From: Corynebacterium aurimucosum ATCC 700975 | Lineage (GTDB): Bacteria; Actinomycetota; Actinomycetes; Mycobacteriales; Mycobacteriaceae | NCBI RefSeq assembly: GCF_000022905.1 | Contig: NC_012590.1 | Location: 62,001-126,000 of the forward strand | DNA length: 64,000 nucleotides | Direction of reading: 5' to 3' | Shown here: positions 14,948 through 22,715 of the stretch, piece by piece | Layout of the letters: each line of letters starts with the position of its first letter | Position numbering within the stretch: position 1 is the stretch's first letter | Made by a program: the position numbers and the translations under genes | Notes under the pieces: model-generated | Database searches by the model: none | What the model was told of the DNA's origin: nothing | Seen by the model: the letters and a program-made list of their open reading frames with translations, nothing else

Positions 14948-16609
14948 ATGAGTTTTGACCAGAACGCAGAGCGCCAGCCTTCGCTGCTGGACGCGTCGTG
15001 CGATAACTTCGTCCACGACCTCGCGCAGCTCACGCCCACCGATGCCACCGCGTGGGGAATCCCCGGCTTCGATGGGGAGCTGGAGGATTTCTCCCCGGAG
15101 TACTACTCCTCCGTGGCGGATCGCACCCGTGAGATGATGGCGGATCTCGATGCACTCGATGACACCACCGACGAATCCGACGATGACGACGATTTCGACG
15201 AGGTGGACTACGTCACCGCCGCCGTCCTGCGCGACCGTCTCTGCCTGGATCTTGACCTGCACCATGCTGGTGAGGACATCCGTTGTCTTAACAACATTGC
15301 CTCGCCGGTGCAGACCATCCGCGACACCCTGATGCTCATGCCGAAGGACACCCCGGAACAGCTCGACGCCCTGCGCTCGCGCCTGTCGAAGGTGTCGGCC
15401 TCCCTCAACGGCTACAAGGAGTCCCTCACCGAGGCGGCGTCGCGTGGCATGGTGGCCCCGCAGCGTCAGATCTCCGATGTCTTCGTGCAATGCGAGCGGC
15501 TTGCCGACGCCGGCTCCATGCTCGAGGATCTCGGCGTCGAGGGCCCCGAGGTGGACGCCGCCAAGGAAGCCTTCGGTGAATTCGCCGATTGGCTCTCCAA
15601 CGAGCTGCAGCCGCAGGCCCCATCCCAGGACGCGGTGGGACGCGAGCGCTACGAGCGCTTTTCCAAGCTTTTCGTCGGTGACACCGTGGACCTCGACGAA
15701 GCCTATGAGTGGGGCCTGGACCAGGTGCGCTCCATCAAGGCGGAGCAAGAAAAAATCGCCCACGAGCTCTATGGCTCCGACGTGACGGTCCGCGCCGCGA
15801 TGCGCAAGCTCAACGAGGAGGAGCGCTACCAGCTCCACGGCACCGACGCGCTGGTGGAGTGGATGCAGTCCACTGCGGACCGCGTCATCAAGGACCTCGA
15901 TGGCACCGCCTTCGACATTCCGGAGGCCGCTAAAGAGATCGAGTGCTGCATCGACCCGGCAGGCACCGGCGGCATCTTCTACACCTCGCCGTCTGATGAC
16001 TTCTCCCGACCCGGCCGCATGTGGTGGTCCGTGCCGGCTGGTCAGGAGCTTTTCCACACCTGGCAGGAGCTCACAACCGTCCACCATGAGGGCGCGCCGG
16101 GCCACCACCTGCAGATTGGTGCGGCGCTGACGCAGCCGGATCTTAACCTCTGGCGCCGTGCGGTGACGTGGAACTCCGGCCACGGCGAAGGCTGGGCCCT
16201 GTACGCGGAAGCGCTCATGGCGGAGCTGGGCTACATGGATGATCCGGGCTTCCGCATGGGGCTTCTCGACGCCCAACGTTTCCGCGCCGCCCGCGTCGTG
16301 GTGGACATCGGACTCCACTTGGGTAAGCCCTTGCCGGACTGCACCGCGTCTGGTGTCTGGGACAAGTCCCACGTCAAGACCTTCATGCGTGAGAACACCG
16401 CGATGGATGACGCGAACCTTTCCTTCGAGGTCACCCGTTACCTGGGCTGGCCGGGCCAGGCACCGTCTTATGCCTTGGGCCAGCGCCTGTGGCAGCAGAC
16501 CCGCGACGCCGCAGTTGAACAAGGGATGGACGTACGTGACTTCCACTCCCAGGCGTTGGCCCTAGGCTCGGTGCCGATGTCGATCCTGCGTGAGACAATT
16601 CTGGACTAA
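14948..16609 (+). CDS. DUF885 family protein, probable zinc peptidase
   Basis: 553 residues from the ATG at 14948. TAGACT (14934-14939) eight bases upstream fits a leaderless start. The HHEGAPGHHLQ motif (about residue 378) gives an HExxx-H type zinc site typical of DUF885 proteins. A distal Glu in GHGEGWALYAEALMAELG can complete metal binding. No signal peptide is present, so the protein is probably cytoplasmic. The substrate is unknown, although the fold is related to gluzincin peptidases. The gene ends ahead of a triple DnaA-box-like repeat. Confidence 0.75.
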   Translation: MSFDQNAERQPSLLDASCDNFVHDLAQLTPTDATAWGIPGFDGELEDFSPEYYSSVADRTREMMADLDALDDTTDESDDDDDFDEVDYVTAAVLRDRLCLDLDLHHAGEDIRCLNNIASPVQTIRDTLMLMPKDTPEQLDALRSRLSKVSASLNGYKESLTEAASRGMVAPQRQISDVFVQCERLADAGSMLEDLGVEGPEVDAAKEAFGEFADWLSNELQPQAPSQDAVGRERYERFSKLFVGDTVDLDEAYEWGLDQVRSIKAEQEKIAHELYGSDVTVRAAMRKLNEEERYQLHGTDALVEWMQSTADRVIKDLDGTAFDIPEAAKEIECCIDPAGTGGIFYTSPSDDFSRPGRMWWSVPAGQELFHTWQELTTVHHEGAPGHHLQIGAALTQPDLNLWRRAVTWNSGHGEGWALYAEALMAELGYMDDPGFRMGLLDAQRFRAARVVVDIGLHLGKPLPDCTASGVWDKSHVKTFMRENTAMDDANLSFEVTRYLGWPGQAPSYALGQRLWQQTRDAAVEQGMDVRDFHSQALALGSVPMSILRETILD

Positions 16610-16632
16610 AAACCCAGGTCGCTTCTTAGACT

Positions 16633-16701
16633 CTTGGATTTATCCACACCTCACTCTTGGATTTATCCACTAGTGACTCTGTGATTTATCCACTATCGGC
16701 G
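16633..16701. repeat. Three 23-bp tandem units carrying DnaA-box-like 9-mers
   Basis: TTATCCACA (16640-16648), TTATCCACT (16663-16671) and TTATCCACT (16686-16694) are in the same orientation at exactly 23-bp intervals. The first is the perfect DnaA box and the others differ at the last base. They fill the spacer between two convergent genes and the third overlaps the abrB-family stop codon. The unit is CTTGGATTTATCCAC plus eight less conserved bases; units 1 and 2 agree at 19 of 23. Confidence 0.75.
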
Positions 16702-17739
16702 GAATAGCCCCAGAATCTGCGGCAGGTAGCCGGCGATGACGAGCACGATGATGAGTCGGATTATCTGCACGGCCACCACGGCTGGTCCCGCCCCTCCTTC
16801 TGCGGACAGCGCGAGAACCGTCTCCAGCGCGCCGGGCGAGGTGGCGAGGTAAGCCTCAAAGTAGGTGATGTCCAGCCATGCGGTCAATGGCAGGGCGGTC
16901 AGCGCACACACGCCGATGACCACGACAATGAAGAGGATCGTCGCGGGCAGCTGCTTGGCGAAGGCCCGCAAGGCTGGCACGGAAAGCCCGCCACCGCAGA
17001 CCCAGCCGATGGACATGAAAGCCATGATCTTGAACACGTAGAGCGGCTCCAAAGTGTGGCCGGCTGGGATAACCTGCGCGACAAGCACCGTCAAGATGAG
17101 CGGACCTAGCACCGCAGCCGCAGGCAAACGCACGAGCTTGCCTAGCTTCTCACCAACCACGGCGATAGCGAGGGTCAGCAGCACAACCCACCACGTGACC
17201 TCGCCGTCAACGCTCATGTCAACGCCTTCGCCCGCAGGAGCATCTAATAAAGAAACCACCAAAGGGAGCGATACCGACACCGTCAGAAGGCGCAGGTATT
17301 GCGTCAGCGCCACGTAGCGGTAGTCCGCACCCAGCTCGCTAGCCAGCGCGGGCATGAGCGAGGCCCCGCCGGGCAGCATGGATAAAATGCCCGTCTCCCA
17401 GGAAATATCCTTCGGCTGCGAGCGGTGTAGCAGAACACCGCCGGCGACACCGATAAGCACGGTGATAAGGGACATCGTCACCGCAGCCGGCACAAAGCCA
17501 ATGAGGGTGGAGGCAGGCACAAGGGTCAGCGGTATGCCCGCCATCATTCCGATGAAACCGCGAGCGACAGCATAGAAGCGATCGTTGACGGAAAGCTCCT
17601 TGCCCGTCGTCAGTGCCATGGCGCCGGAGACCACGATGGCGCCTAGAATCCAGGCGGCGGGCACGTGCAGGTAGCTGAATACTGCCCCGAGAGCCACAGA
17701 TCCCGGGACAACGATGGCCCACCTTGCACGCACAGACAT
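16693..17739 (-). CDS. AbrB family membrane transporter
   Basis: 348 residues from the ATG at 17739; a longer open frame exists but TAAACT seven bases upstream (complement of 17747-17752) supports this start. About ten membrane segments form two related halves, each with a Gly/Pro-rich block: LSMLPGGASLMPALASELGAD in the first and YLATSPGALETVLALSAEGG in the second. This duplicated pattern is the AbrB_dup (ammonia-monooxygenase-like) family of integral membrane proteins, not the AbrB DNA-binding protein. The substrate is unknown. It is divergent from a TSUP transporter with a 22-base spacer. Confidence 0.8.
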   Translation of the reverse strand: MSVRARWAIVVPGSVALGAVFSYLHVPAAWILGAIVVSGAMALTTGKELSVNDRFYAVARGFIGMMAGIPLTLVPASTLIGFVPAAVTMSLITVLIGVAGGVLLHRSQPKDISWETGILSMLPGGASLMPALASELGADYRYVALTQYLRLLTVSVSLPLVVSLLDAPAGEGVDMSVDGEVTWWVVLLTLAIAVVGEKLGKLVRLPAAAVLGPLILTVLVAQVIPAGHTLEPLYVFKIMAFMSIGWVCGGGLSVPALRAFAKQLPATILFIVVVIGVCALTALPLTAWLDITYFEAYLATSPGALETVLALSAEGGAGPAVVAVQIIRLIIVLVIAGYLPQILGLFRR

Positions 17740-17746
17740 GCAATCG

Positions 17747-17754
17747 AGTTTAAT
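17747..17754. promoter_or_regulatory. Overlapping divergent -10 hexamers
   Basis: AGTTTAAT holds a minus-strand TAAACT (17747-17752), seven bases before the abrB-family ATG, and a plus-strand TTTAAT (17749-17754), seven bases before the TSUP ATG at 17762. Both genes would be leaderless and share one melted region. Confidence 0.5.
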
Positions 17755-17761
17755 GATGGTC

Positions 17762-18532
17762 ATGGGCTTTGGATTGAGTGGTTGGGCGATTCTCACTATT
17801 GGAGCTGCCGTGGCCGGATGGATCGACGCCGTTATTGGTGGCGGCGGCCTCGTCCTTATTCCGCTCATCATGGCGGTGGCACCGCAGCTTGCTCCCGCCG
17901 CCGCCCTAGCCACAAACAAGGTGGCGGCGGTATCTGGCACAGCGTCAGCGGCCATTACGCTCGTCAAGAAAGTCCGCCCGCCGAAGGGCGAGCTCATCCG
18001 TATGGGCCTTATCGCCCTCCTATGCTCCGGGCTCGGCGCCACAGCAGCCGCACTCATGGACAAGGACGTCATGCGGCCGGTCATCATCGTGCTCATGGTG
18101 GCAGTCGGCCTCTTCGTGGCCTTTCGCCCAGACTTTGGCAGCGGCGAAGGAAACGGTATCCGCGGCGGCTGGCGCACGTGGGCGGGGTTAGCCGCTGTAG
18201 CAGCCATTGCTTTCTACGACGGCATCTTTGGTCCCGGCACCGGTATGTTCCTCATCATGGCTTTCACCGCCATCTTTTCCCAGAACTTCCTTACCTCCGC
18301 CGCGATGTCCAAAGTGGTCAACACGTGCACCAACGTTGGCGCGCTCGTGGTCTTCATCGTGGGCGGGCACGTGGTATGGGGCCTAGCACTCGTTCTCGCA
18401 GCAGCAAATATCATTGGCGCGCAGCTGGGTGCGCGAACAGTGCTCGGCGGCGGTGCGAAGCTCATCCGTTATGCGCTCCTTACTCTCGTCGTGGTGATGA
18501 GCGTGTACCTGGCCTGGCAGCAGTGGGGTTAA
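17762..18532 (+). CDS. TSUP (TauE/SafE) family transporter
   Basis: 256 residues from the ATG at 17762 (in-frame ATGs at 17753 and 17756 are alternatives). There are about seven to eight membrane helices. The family pattern is duplicated: DAVIGGGGLVLIPLIM with PAAALATNK in the first half, and DGIFGPGTGMFLIMAF with AAMSKVVNTCTN in the second. TSUP proteins export sulfite, sulfoacetate or related organic anions, so an anion exporter is the best general call. The stop overlaps the converging hrpB gene by four bases. Confidence 0.8.
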   Translation: MGFGLSGWAILTIGAAVAGWIDAVIGGGGLVLIPLIMAVAPQLAPAAALATNKVAAVSGTASAAITLVKKVRPPKGELIRMGLIALLCSGLGATAAALMDKDVMRPVIIVLMVAVGLFVAFRPDFGSGEGNGIRGGWRTWAGLAAVAAIAFYDGIFGPGTGMFLIMAFTAIFSQNFLTSAAMSKVVNTCTNVGALVVFIVGGHVVWGLALVLAAANIIGAQLGARTVLGGGAKLIRYALLTLVVVMSVYLAWQQWG

Positions 18533-20718
18533 AGCCTGTTCTTCGTCTTTGCGGTTGCTACCGCATTCCACGGATCCTCCGGCCACGGGTGCTTGGGATA
18601 GCGCCCGCGCATGTCGGCGCGCACCCCGGCATAGGGCCCAGACCAGAAGCTCGCCAGATCATCGGTGACGGCGAGCGGCCGCCCGGCGGGAGACAGTAGA
18701 TGGAATTGCACGCGGTGGCCGCAGTATTCGGGGGACTCCGCTAACCCGAAACACTCCTGCAGCTTGATGGAGACCACGGGGCGCTCGCCGGACCAATCGA
18801 TCCGCGCAGCACGCCCGGACGGTACCGGCAGTCGCTCCGGTGCGAGCTCGTCCAAGCGGCTAGCTTCGGGCCAGGGGAGCAGGCGCTGCAGCGCCGGGTA
18901 CATGTCTGGGCGCTTCCCAGCAGCCAACTCATGCAGCTCCGGCTCCAGCCAGCTCAGATCATCGCCGTCCACGTCCGGCCATGGCTCACCGTATGCAGCG
19001 TGTAAGTGCCGCATACGTTCCCGCAGGTTCTGGGCCTTGTCGCTGAAGTGAAACAGGTTTAAACCCTGTCCGGAGTTGCGGAGTGCCTCCACCGCCTCAT
19101 CACCGGAGACCTTCACGGGGGTTTCTGACAACACGATGGCGCCTGCCGCACGCACGCGCACGCCGCGCACCGTGGGGCCGTCGAGAAAAGCTCGGGTTTC
19201 CTCCGTGACGCCGATGATGTCGAGCGCGTCCTTCTCCGCGATGGGCACTGCTTCCCGAATGATGGCGTTTCCAGATTGCGCCAACGACACCTCTGCCACA
19301 GCCAACCAGCCGTGACCATCCTCGAAAAACCGCGCACGGGTACCACTCGCTAACAAGTACTCCTTGTCGCCCACGCGTTTGGCCACGAACTCCGGGAAGG
19401 CGCTAGCGACCACCACGCCTGGGTCCACCGGGCCCTTGTTGGGCACCAGGCGGGCCAGACGCTTCGGGTCCGAATCATCCAGGCGGGCAATCGTGCGTGC
19501 TGCCCCCGCACCGTACTTCAACAGTGCCGCGCCCCATCGCGGGTGCGTCGGCAGCAGCGCCAGCTCTTCGCCAGCGTTGAGCAGATCTAGGGTGCGGTGG
19601 GCGTCGGCAAGCGCGGCCTTCGGCGGTTGATCAAGCAAGGGGAAGTCCGGCCCCGCGCCCCAACAATCCATGAACAGCGCCGCCTGCGTGAGGTCCGCGG
19701 AAAGGATTTCTGGAATCACGTGCGGAGAAAAGTGCTGGTAGTCCTCCTGTGAATAGCAGCGGATGACGGTACCGGGCCCCTCACGTCCGGCACGTCCGGC
19801 GCGTTGATCGGCGCTGCTTTTCGACGTCGACACCGTCACCAACCCACTCATCCCGCGCTGCGCATCCCGCTTGGGCACGCGGGACAACCCGGCATCGATG
19901 ACGGTGCGTACACCCGGCACGGTCAGTGAAGATTCTGCGATGGACGTCGCTACCACGATGCGCTGCTCTCTGGTGTAGAGCGCAGCGTCCTGCTCCTGCG
20001 TGGTCTGGCGGCCGTGGAGCGGAAAAACGTTGTGGCCGCTCAAGGCATCACACACCAGGTTGACCTCGCGCACGCCCGGCACAAAGACCAGCGTGGATTC
20101 GTGCTGTCGCGCGGCGACCTTGGCCACGCCTTTCCAAAAGTCTCGATCTCCCGCAGCGCGCCCCGGAATCGGTTCATAGGAAATGTCGAGCGGGTACGTT
20201 ACGGCCTCGGTCGAATGGATGGGCGCATTCCCCATGAGCTGGGAGAAGCGGGTGGCGTCGACAGTCGCGGACATGGCAATAACCCGAAAATCATCGCGGA
20301 GCTGCGCCAACTCTAAGCACATACCGAGTACGAGGTCAGTATCGAGCTGGCGCTCGTGGACCTCGTCGATGGCCACGGCGGAAATCCCTTCAAGCTCCGG
20401 ATCCCGCAGCAAGCGGCGCAACAGAACGCCGGGGGTAACGAATTCAACGTCCTGACCCTTCCGGGAATCACCGCGCACCGCATAGCCGATGCGCTGGCCT
20501 GACAACTCCTGCAAGCGGTTGGCCGCAGCGCGCACCGCCACGCGGCGTGGTGCGGTAACGAGGACCTTTCCCTCCACCTGGTTAGCCAACGCCGGTGGAA
20601 TAAGCGTGGTCTTACCCGTGCCGGGCGGAGCCTGGACGACGACGTGGCCGTCCGAAGGAAGCGAATCAATGGTCTCTAGGACGGGAAGCCCCTTGCCGAT
20701 CGCCTTGAGATCAAACAT
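18529..20718 (-). CDS. hrpB: ATP-dependent RNA helicase HrpB
   Basis: 729 residues from MFDLKAIG at 20718. Superfamily 2 DEAH-type motifs are in order: APPGTGKTTLIP (Walker A), DEVHERQLDTDLVLG (DEVH box), AMSATVDATRF (motif III), TSIAESSLTVPGVRTVIDAG (motif V) and DQRAGRAGREGPG (motif VI). A helicase-associated region and an HrpB-type C-terminal extension follow. Length is a little shorter than in proteobacterial HrpB (about 800). The substrate is unknown. The start overlaps the acetyltransferase stop by eight bases, so both are probably one operon. Confidence 0.85.
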   Translation of the reverse strand: MFDLKAIGKGLPVLETIDSLPSDGHVVVQAPPGTGKTTLIPPALANQVEGKVLVTAPRRVAVRAAANRLQELSGQRIGYAVRGDSRKGQDVEFVTPGVLLRRLLRDPELEGISAVAIDEVHERQLDTDLVLGMCLELAQLRDDFRVIAMSATVDATRFSQLMGNAPIHSTEAVTYPLDISYEPIPGRAAGDRDFWKGVAKVAARQHESTLVFVPGVREVNLVCDALSGHNVFPLHGRQTTQEQDAALYTREQRIVVATSIAESSLTVPGVRTVIDAGLSRVPKRDAQRGMSGLVTVSTSKSSADQRAGRAGREGPGTVIRCYSQEDYQHFSPHVIPEILSADLTQAALFMDCWGAGPDFPLLDQPPKAALADAHRTLDLLNAGEELALLPTHPRWGAALLKYGAGAARTIARLDDSDPKRLARLVPNKGPVDPGVVVASAFPEFVAKRVGDKEYLLASGTRARFFEDGHGWLAVAEVSLAQSGNAIIREAVPIAEKDALDIIGVTEETRAFLDGPTVRGVRVRAAGAIVLSETPVKVSGDEAVEALRNSGQGLNLFHFSDKAQNLRERMRHLHAAYGEPWPDVDGDDLSWLEPELHELAAGKRPDMYPALQRLLPWPEASRLDELAPERLPVPSGRAARIDWSGERPVVSIKLQECFGLAESPEYCGHRVQFHLLSPAGRPLAVTDDLASFWSGPYAGVRADMRGRYPKHPWPEDPWNAVATAKTKNRL

Positions 20719-21334
20719 CGAGATCCTGGCGCTCCCACCTATTCTCGTTGTCCTCCAGCGTGCGCACCACACGACCTGGCTGGCCCAGCACCAGTGACTT
20801 ATCTGGGATATCTGTGGTGATCAGCGTGTTCGCGCCAACGACGCAATCCTCGCCGATTGTCACGCCAGGCAGGACCGTGACGTTGGCGCCGAACCACGTG
20901 TTGCGTCCGACGCTAATGGGCTTCGCAATCTCCCAACCGTCCGCCCGCATCTCATGATCGTTGACAGGATGCCCTACGGTAATGAGCGAGCAATTCGGTC
21001 CGATCATGACGTGATCTCCGAGGGTTACAGGCGCCTGCGCCAGGATCGTCGCACCAAAGTTGATGAAGACGCCTTTTCCGATGGTTACATTGCAGCCATA
21101 CTCCAAGTTGAGCGGCGCGTGCAGCCCGGGAACCTCGGACTCGGGCGATAACAGCGCACGCAGGATCTCCTTCGCGCGCTCTGGGTTGGTGTTGTGCAGC
21201 TCATTGAGCTCCTTGACCAGCAGGAAGCCGCGGCGATGTTCGGCGCTGACGTCCTCGTTGACGCCGGGCATGAACCACTGCCCGCTGGTCATGCGTTCAA
21301 AGGATCCGTGATCCGCCAAGTTCTCCTGTGACAT
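20711..21334 (-). CDS. Sugar O-acetyltransferase (maltose acetyltransferase-like)
   Basis: 207 residues from the ATG at 21334. The first about 60 residues form the helical Mac domain (MTSGQWFMPGVNEDVSAEHR, LNELHNTNPERA). The rest is a left-handed beta helix of hexapeptide repeats (IGKGVFINFGATIL, VMIGPNCSLITVGHPV, ANVTVLPGVTIGEDCVVGAN), with the catalytic His in GHPV. It transfers acetyl from acetyl-CoA to a sugar hydroxyl. TATCCT six bases before the start suggests a leaderless mRNA. It is the first gene of a two-gene unit with hrpB. Confidence 0.85.
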   Translation of the reverse strand: MSQENLADHGSFERMTSGQWFMPGVNEDVSAEHRRGFLLVKELNELHNTNPERAKEILRALLSPESEVPGLHAPLNLEYGCNVTIGKGVFINFGATILAQAPVTLGDHVMIGPNCSLITVGHPVNDHEMRADGWEIAKPISVGRNTWFGANVTVLPGVTIGEDCVVGANTLITTDIPDKSLVLGQPGRVVRTLEDNENRWERQDLDV

Positions 21335-21433
21335 GGCAAAAGGATAAACATGTAGAGCAGAAATGTCGATTGCGTCGACATATCGGCGTACCCTCAGACG
21401 TTGACGTGTTAACAAATCATGAAAGGCATCTTT

Positions 21434-21970
21434 ATGGCGAAAATCGGCATCATCCTCGGCTCTACCCGCGACGACCGCGCCGGGCTGGCCATCGCCCAGT
21501 GGGTCACCGACCTCGCTCAGGGCCGCGACGTGGACTACGAGCTCATTGATCTGAAGGCCTTCGACGTTCCGATCCTCACCTCCTCCGTTGTTCCCATGGC
21601 GGCAAACAAAAACTATGAGGACCCGAATGTGCAGGCCTGGTCCGAAGCCATCGATTCCTGCGATGCCTTTATCTTCGTCACCCCGGAGTACAACCACTCC
21701 GTGCCGGGGGCCTTCAAGAACGCCGTCGATTCCCTCGGCGCTGAATGGGTAGCCAAGCCGATTGCTTACGTGGGCTACAGCTTCAGCGGCGGTATCCGCG
21801 CGGTTGAGGCATGGCGCCTCATCATGGCGAACTTCTCTATGAAGCAGCTGCGCACCCAGCTGGATATCTCGCTGAATACCGACATGAAGGATGGCACCTT
21901 CACCCCGGCCGACTTCAAGGCCGGGATCGTCGAAAACATCTGCGCAGAGCTCGAAGAAGCCCTATTCTAA
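21434..21970 (+). CDS. NADPH-dependent FMN reductase family protein
   Basis: 178 residues from the ATG at 21434, with GAAAGG as ribosome site. The FMN phosphate loop is GSTRDDRAG near the N-terminus. The second family motif TPEYNHSVPGAFKNAVD contacts the isoalloxazine ring. This flavodoxin-like fold covers NAD(P)H quinone or azo reductases that act by hydride transfer in the cytoplasm. The SDR gene follows five bases after its stop, so the two redox genes probably form one transcript. Confidence 0.85.
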   Translation: MAKIGIILGSTRDDRAGLAIAQWVTDLAQGRDVDYELIDLKAFDVPILTSSVVPMAANKNYEDPNVQAWSEAIDSCDAFIFVTPEYNHSVPGAFKNAVDSLGAEWVAKPIAYVGYSFSGGIRAVEAWRLIMANFSMKQLRTQLDISLNTDMKDGTFTPADFKAGIVENICAELEEALF

Positions 21971-21975
21971 GGCGC

Positions 21976-22668
21976 ATGGAAAAAGTAGCAGTCGTTACAG
22001 GAGCGTCTTCGGGGATTGGGGAGGCGTCGGCAAGAGCGTTGGCGGCTGACGGCTGGCATGTCGTCGTCGGCGCGCGGCGCGTGGAGCGCCTTGAGGCTCT
22101 CGCGAACGACATCGGCGGCGAGGCATATGCCCTCGACGTCACCTCGGACGAATCCGTAGCCGAATTCGTTTCCCACCTCGACCGCGTTGACCTCTTGGTC
22201 AACAACGCCGGTGGCGCAAAGGGCCTGGAGCCCCTCGTGGATACCACCATTGAGGATTGGCAGTGGATGTACGAGGTCAACGTCCTTGGCACCGTCCGCA
22301 TGATCCAGACTCTGATGCCGAAGCTGCGGGGCGGGCTCATTATCAATATGGGCTCCGTTGCCGGGTGGAACGTCTACGAGGGCGGTTCCGGCTACAACGC
22401 CGCCAAACATGGCGTGCGCGTGATTTCTCGTGCACTGCGTATTGAGGAGCACGGCGTTCGCGTTACCGAACTTGACCCGGGCCGTGTAGCCACGGAGGAG
22501 TTTTCCCTCAATCGTTTTCGGGGCGACGCCAAACGCGCCGCACAGGTTTATGACGGCGAGCTCAACCTCACCGCAGAAGACATCGCTGAGGCAGTGCGTT
22601 GGGTGGCGTCCCTGCCGGAGCACGTCAATATTGACACCATGACTATTAAGCCGCGTACGCAAAGCTAA
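21976..22668 (+). CDS. Short-chain dehydrogenase (YdfG-like)
   Basis: 230 residues. TGASSGIG cofactor loop, LLVNNAGGAKG, catalytic Ser in MGSVAGWNVYEGG and the YNAAKHG (YxxxK) motif define a classical SDR. The Arg pair in VVVGARRVERLEAL predicts NADPH preference. The overall length and the EELDPG-like VTELDPGRVATEEFS segment resemble YdfG-type 3-hydroxy acid (serine/malonic semialdehyde) dehydrogenases, but the substrate is not determined. It follows an FMN reductase in the same direction. Confidence 0.8.
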   Translation: MEKVAVVTGASSGIGEASARALAADGWHVVVGARRVERLEALANDIGGEAYALDVTSDESVAEFVSHLDRVDLLVNNAGGAKGLEPLVDTTIEDWQWMYEVNVLGTVRMIQTLMPKLRGGLIINMGSVAGWNVYEGGSGYNAAKHGVRVISRALRIEEHGVRVTELDPGRVATEEFSLNRFRGDAKRAAQVYDGELNLTAEDIAEAVRWVASLPEHVNIDTMTIKPRTQS

Positions 22669-22679
22669 GACCCCGGTGT

Positions 22680-22697
22680 GAGGCCCTGCGGGGCCTC
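22680..22697. terminator. Hairpin between convergent SDR and betB genes
   Basis: GAGGCCC (22680-22686) pairs with GGGCCTC (22691-22697) around TGCG. Neither side has a good T-tract, so it is a weak, possibly bidirectional terminator. Confidence 0.4.
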
Positions 22698-22715
22698 AAC
22701 GGCGTCCGGGACGTG

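Noticed and set aside
14933..16546. 537-residue open frame opposite the DUF885 gene
   Set aside because: The plus-strand frame has the zinc motif and a good promoter. The antisense frame has neither.
16633..16701. Origin of replication
   Set aside because: DnaA-box-like repeats are present, but there is no dnaA, dnaN or AT-rich unwinding stretch nearby, so oriC is not supported.
16693..18207. 504-residue form of the AbrB-family protein
   Set aside because: The extra N-terminal 155 residues lie opposite the TSUP gene, are Arg/Pro/Ala-rich, and a -10 sits seven bases before the ATG at 17739.
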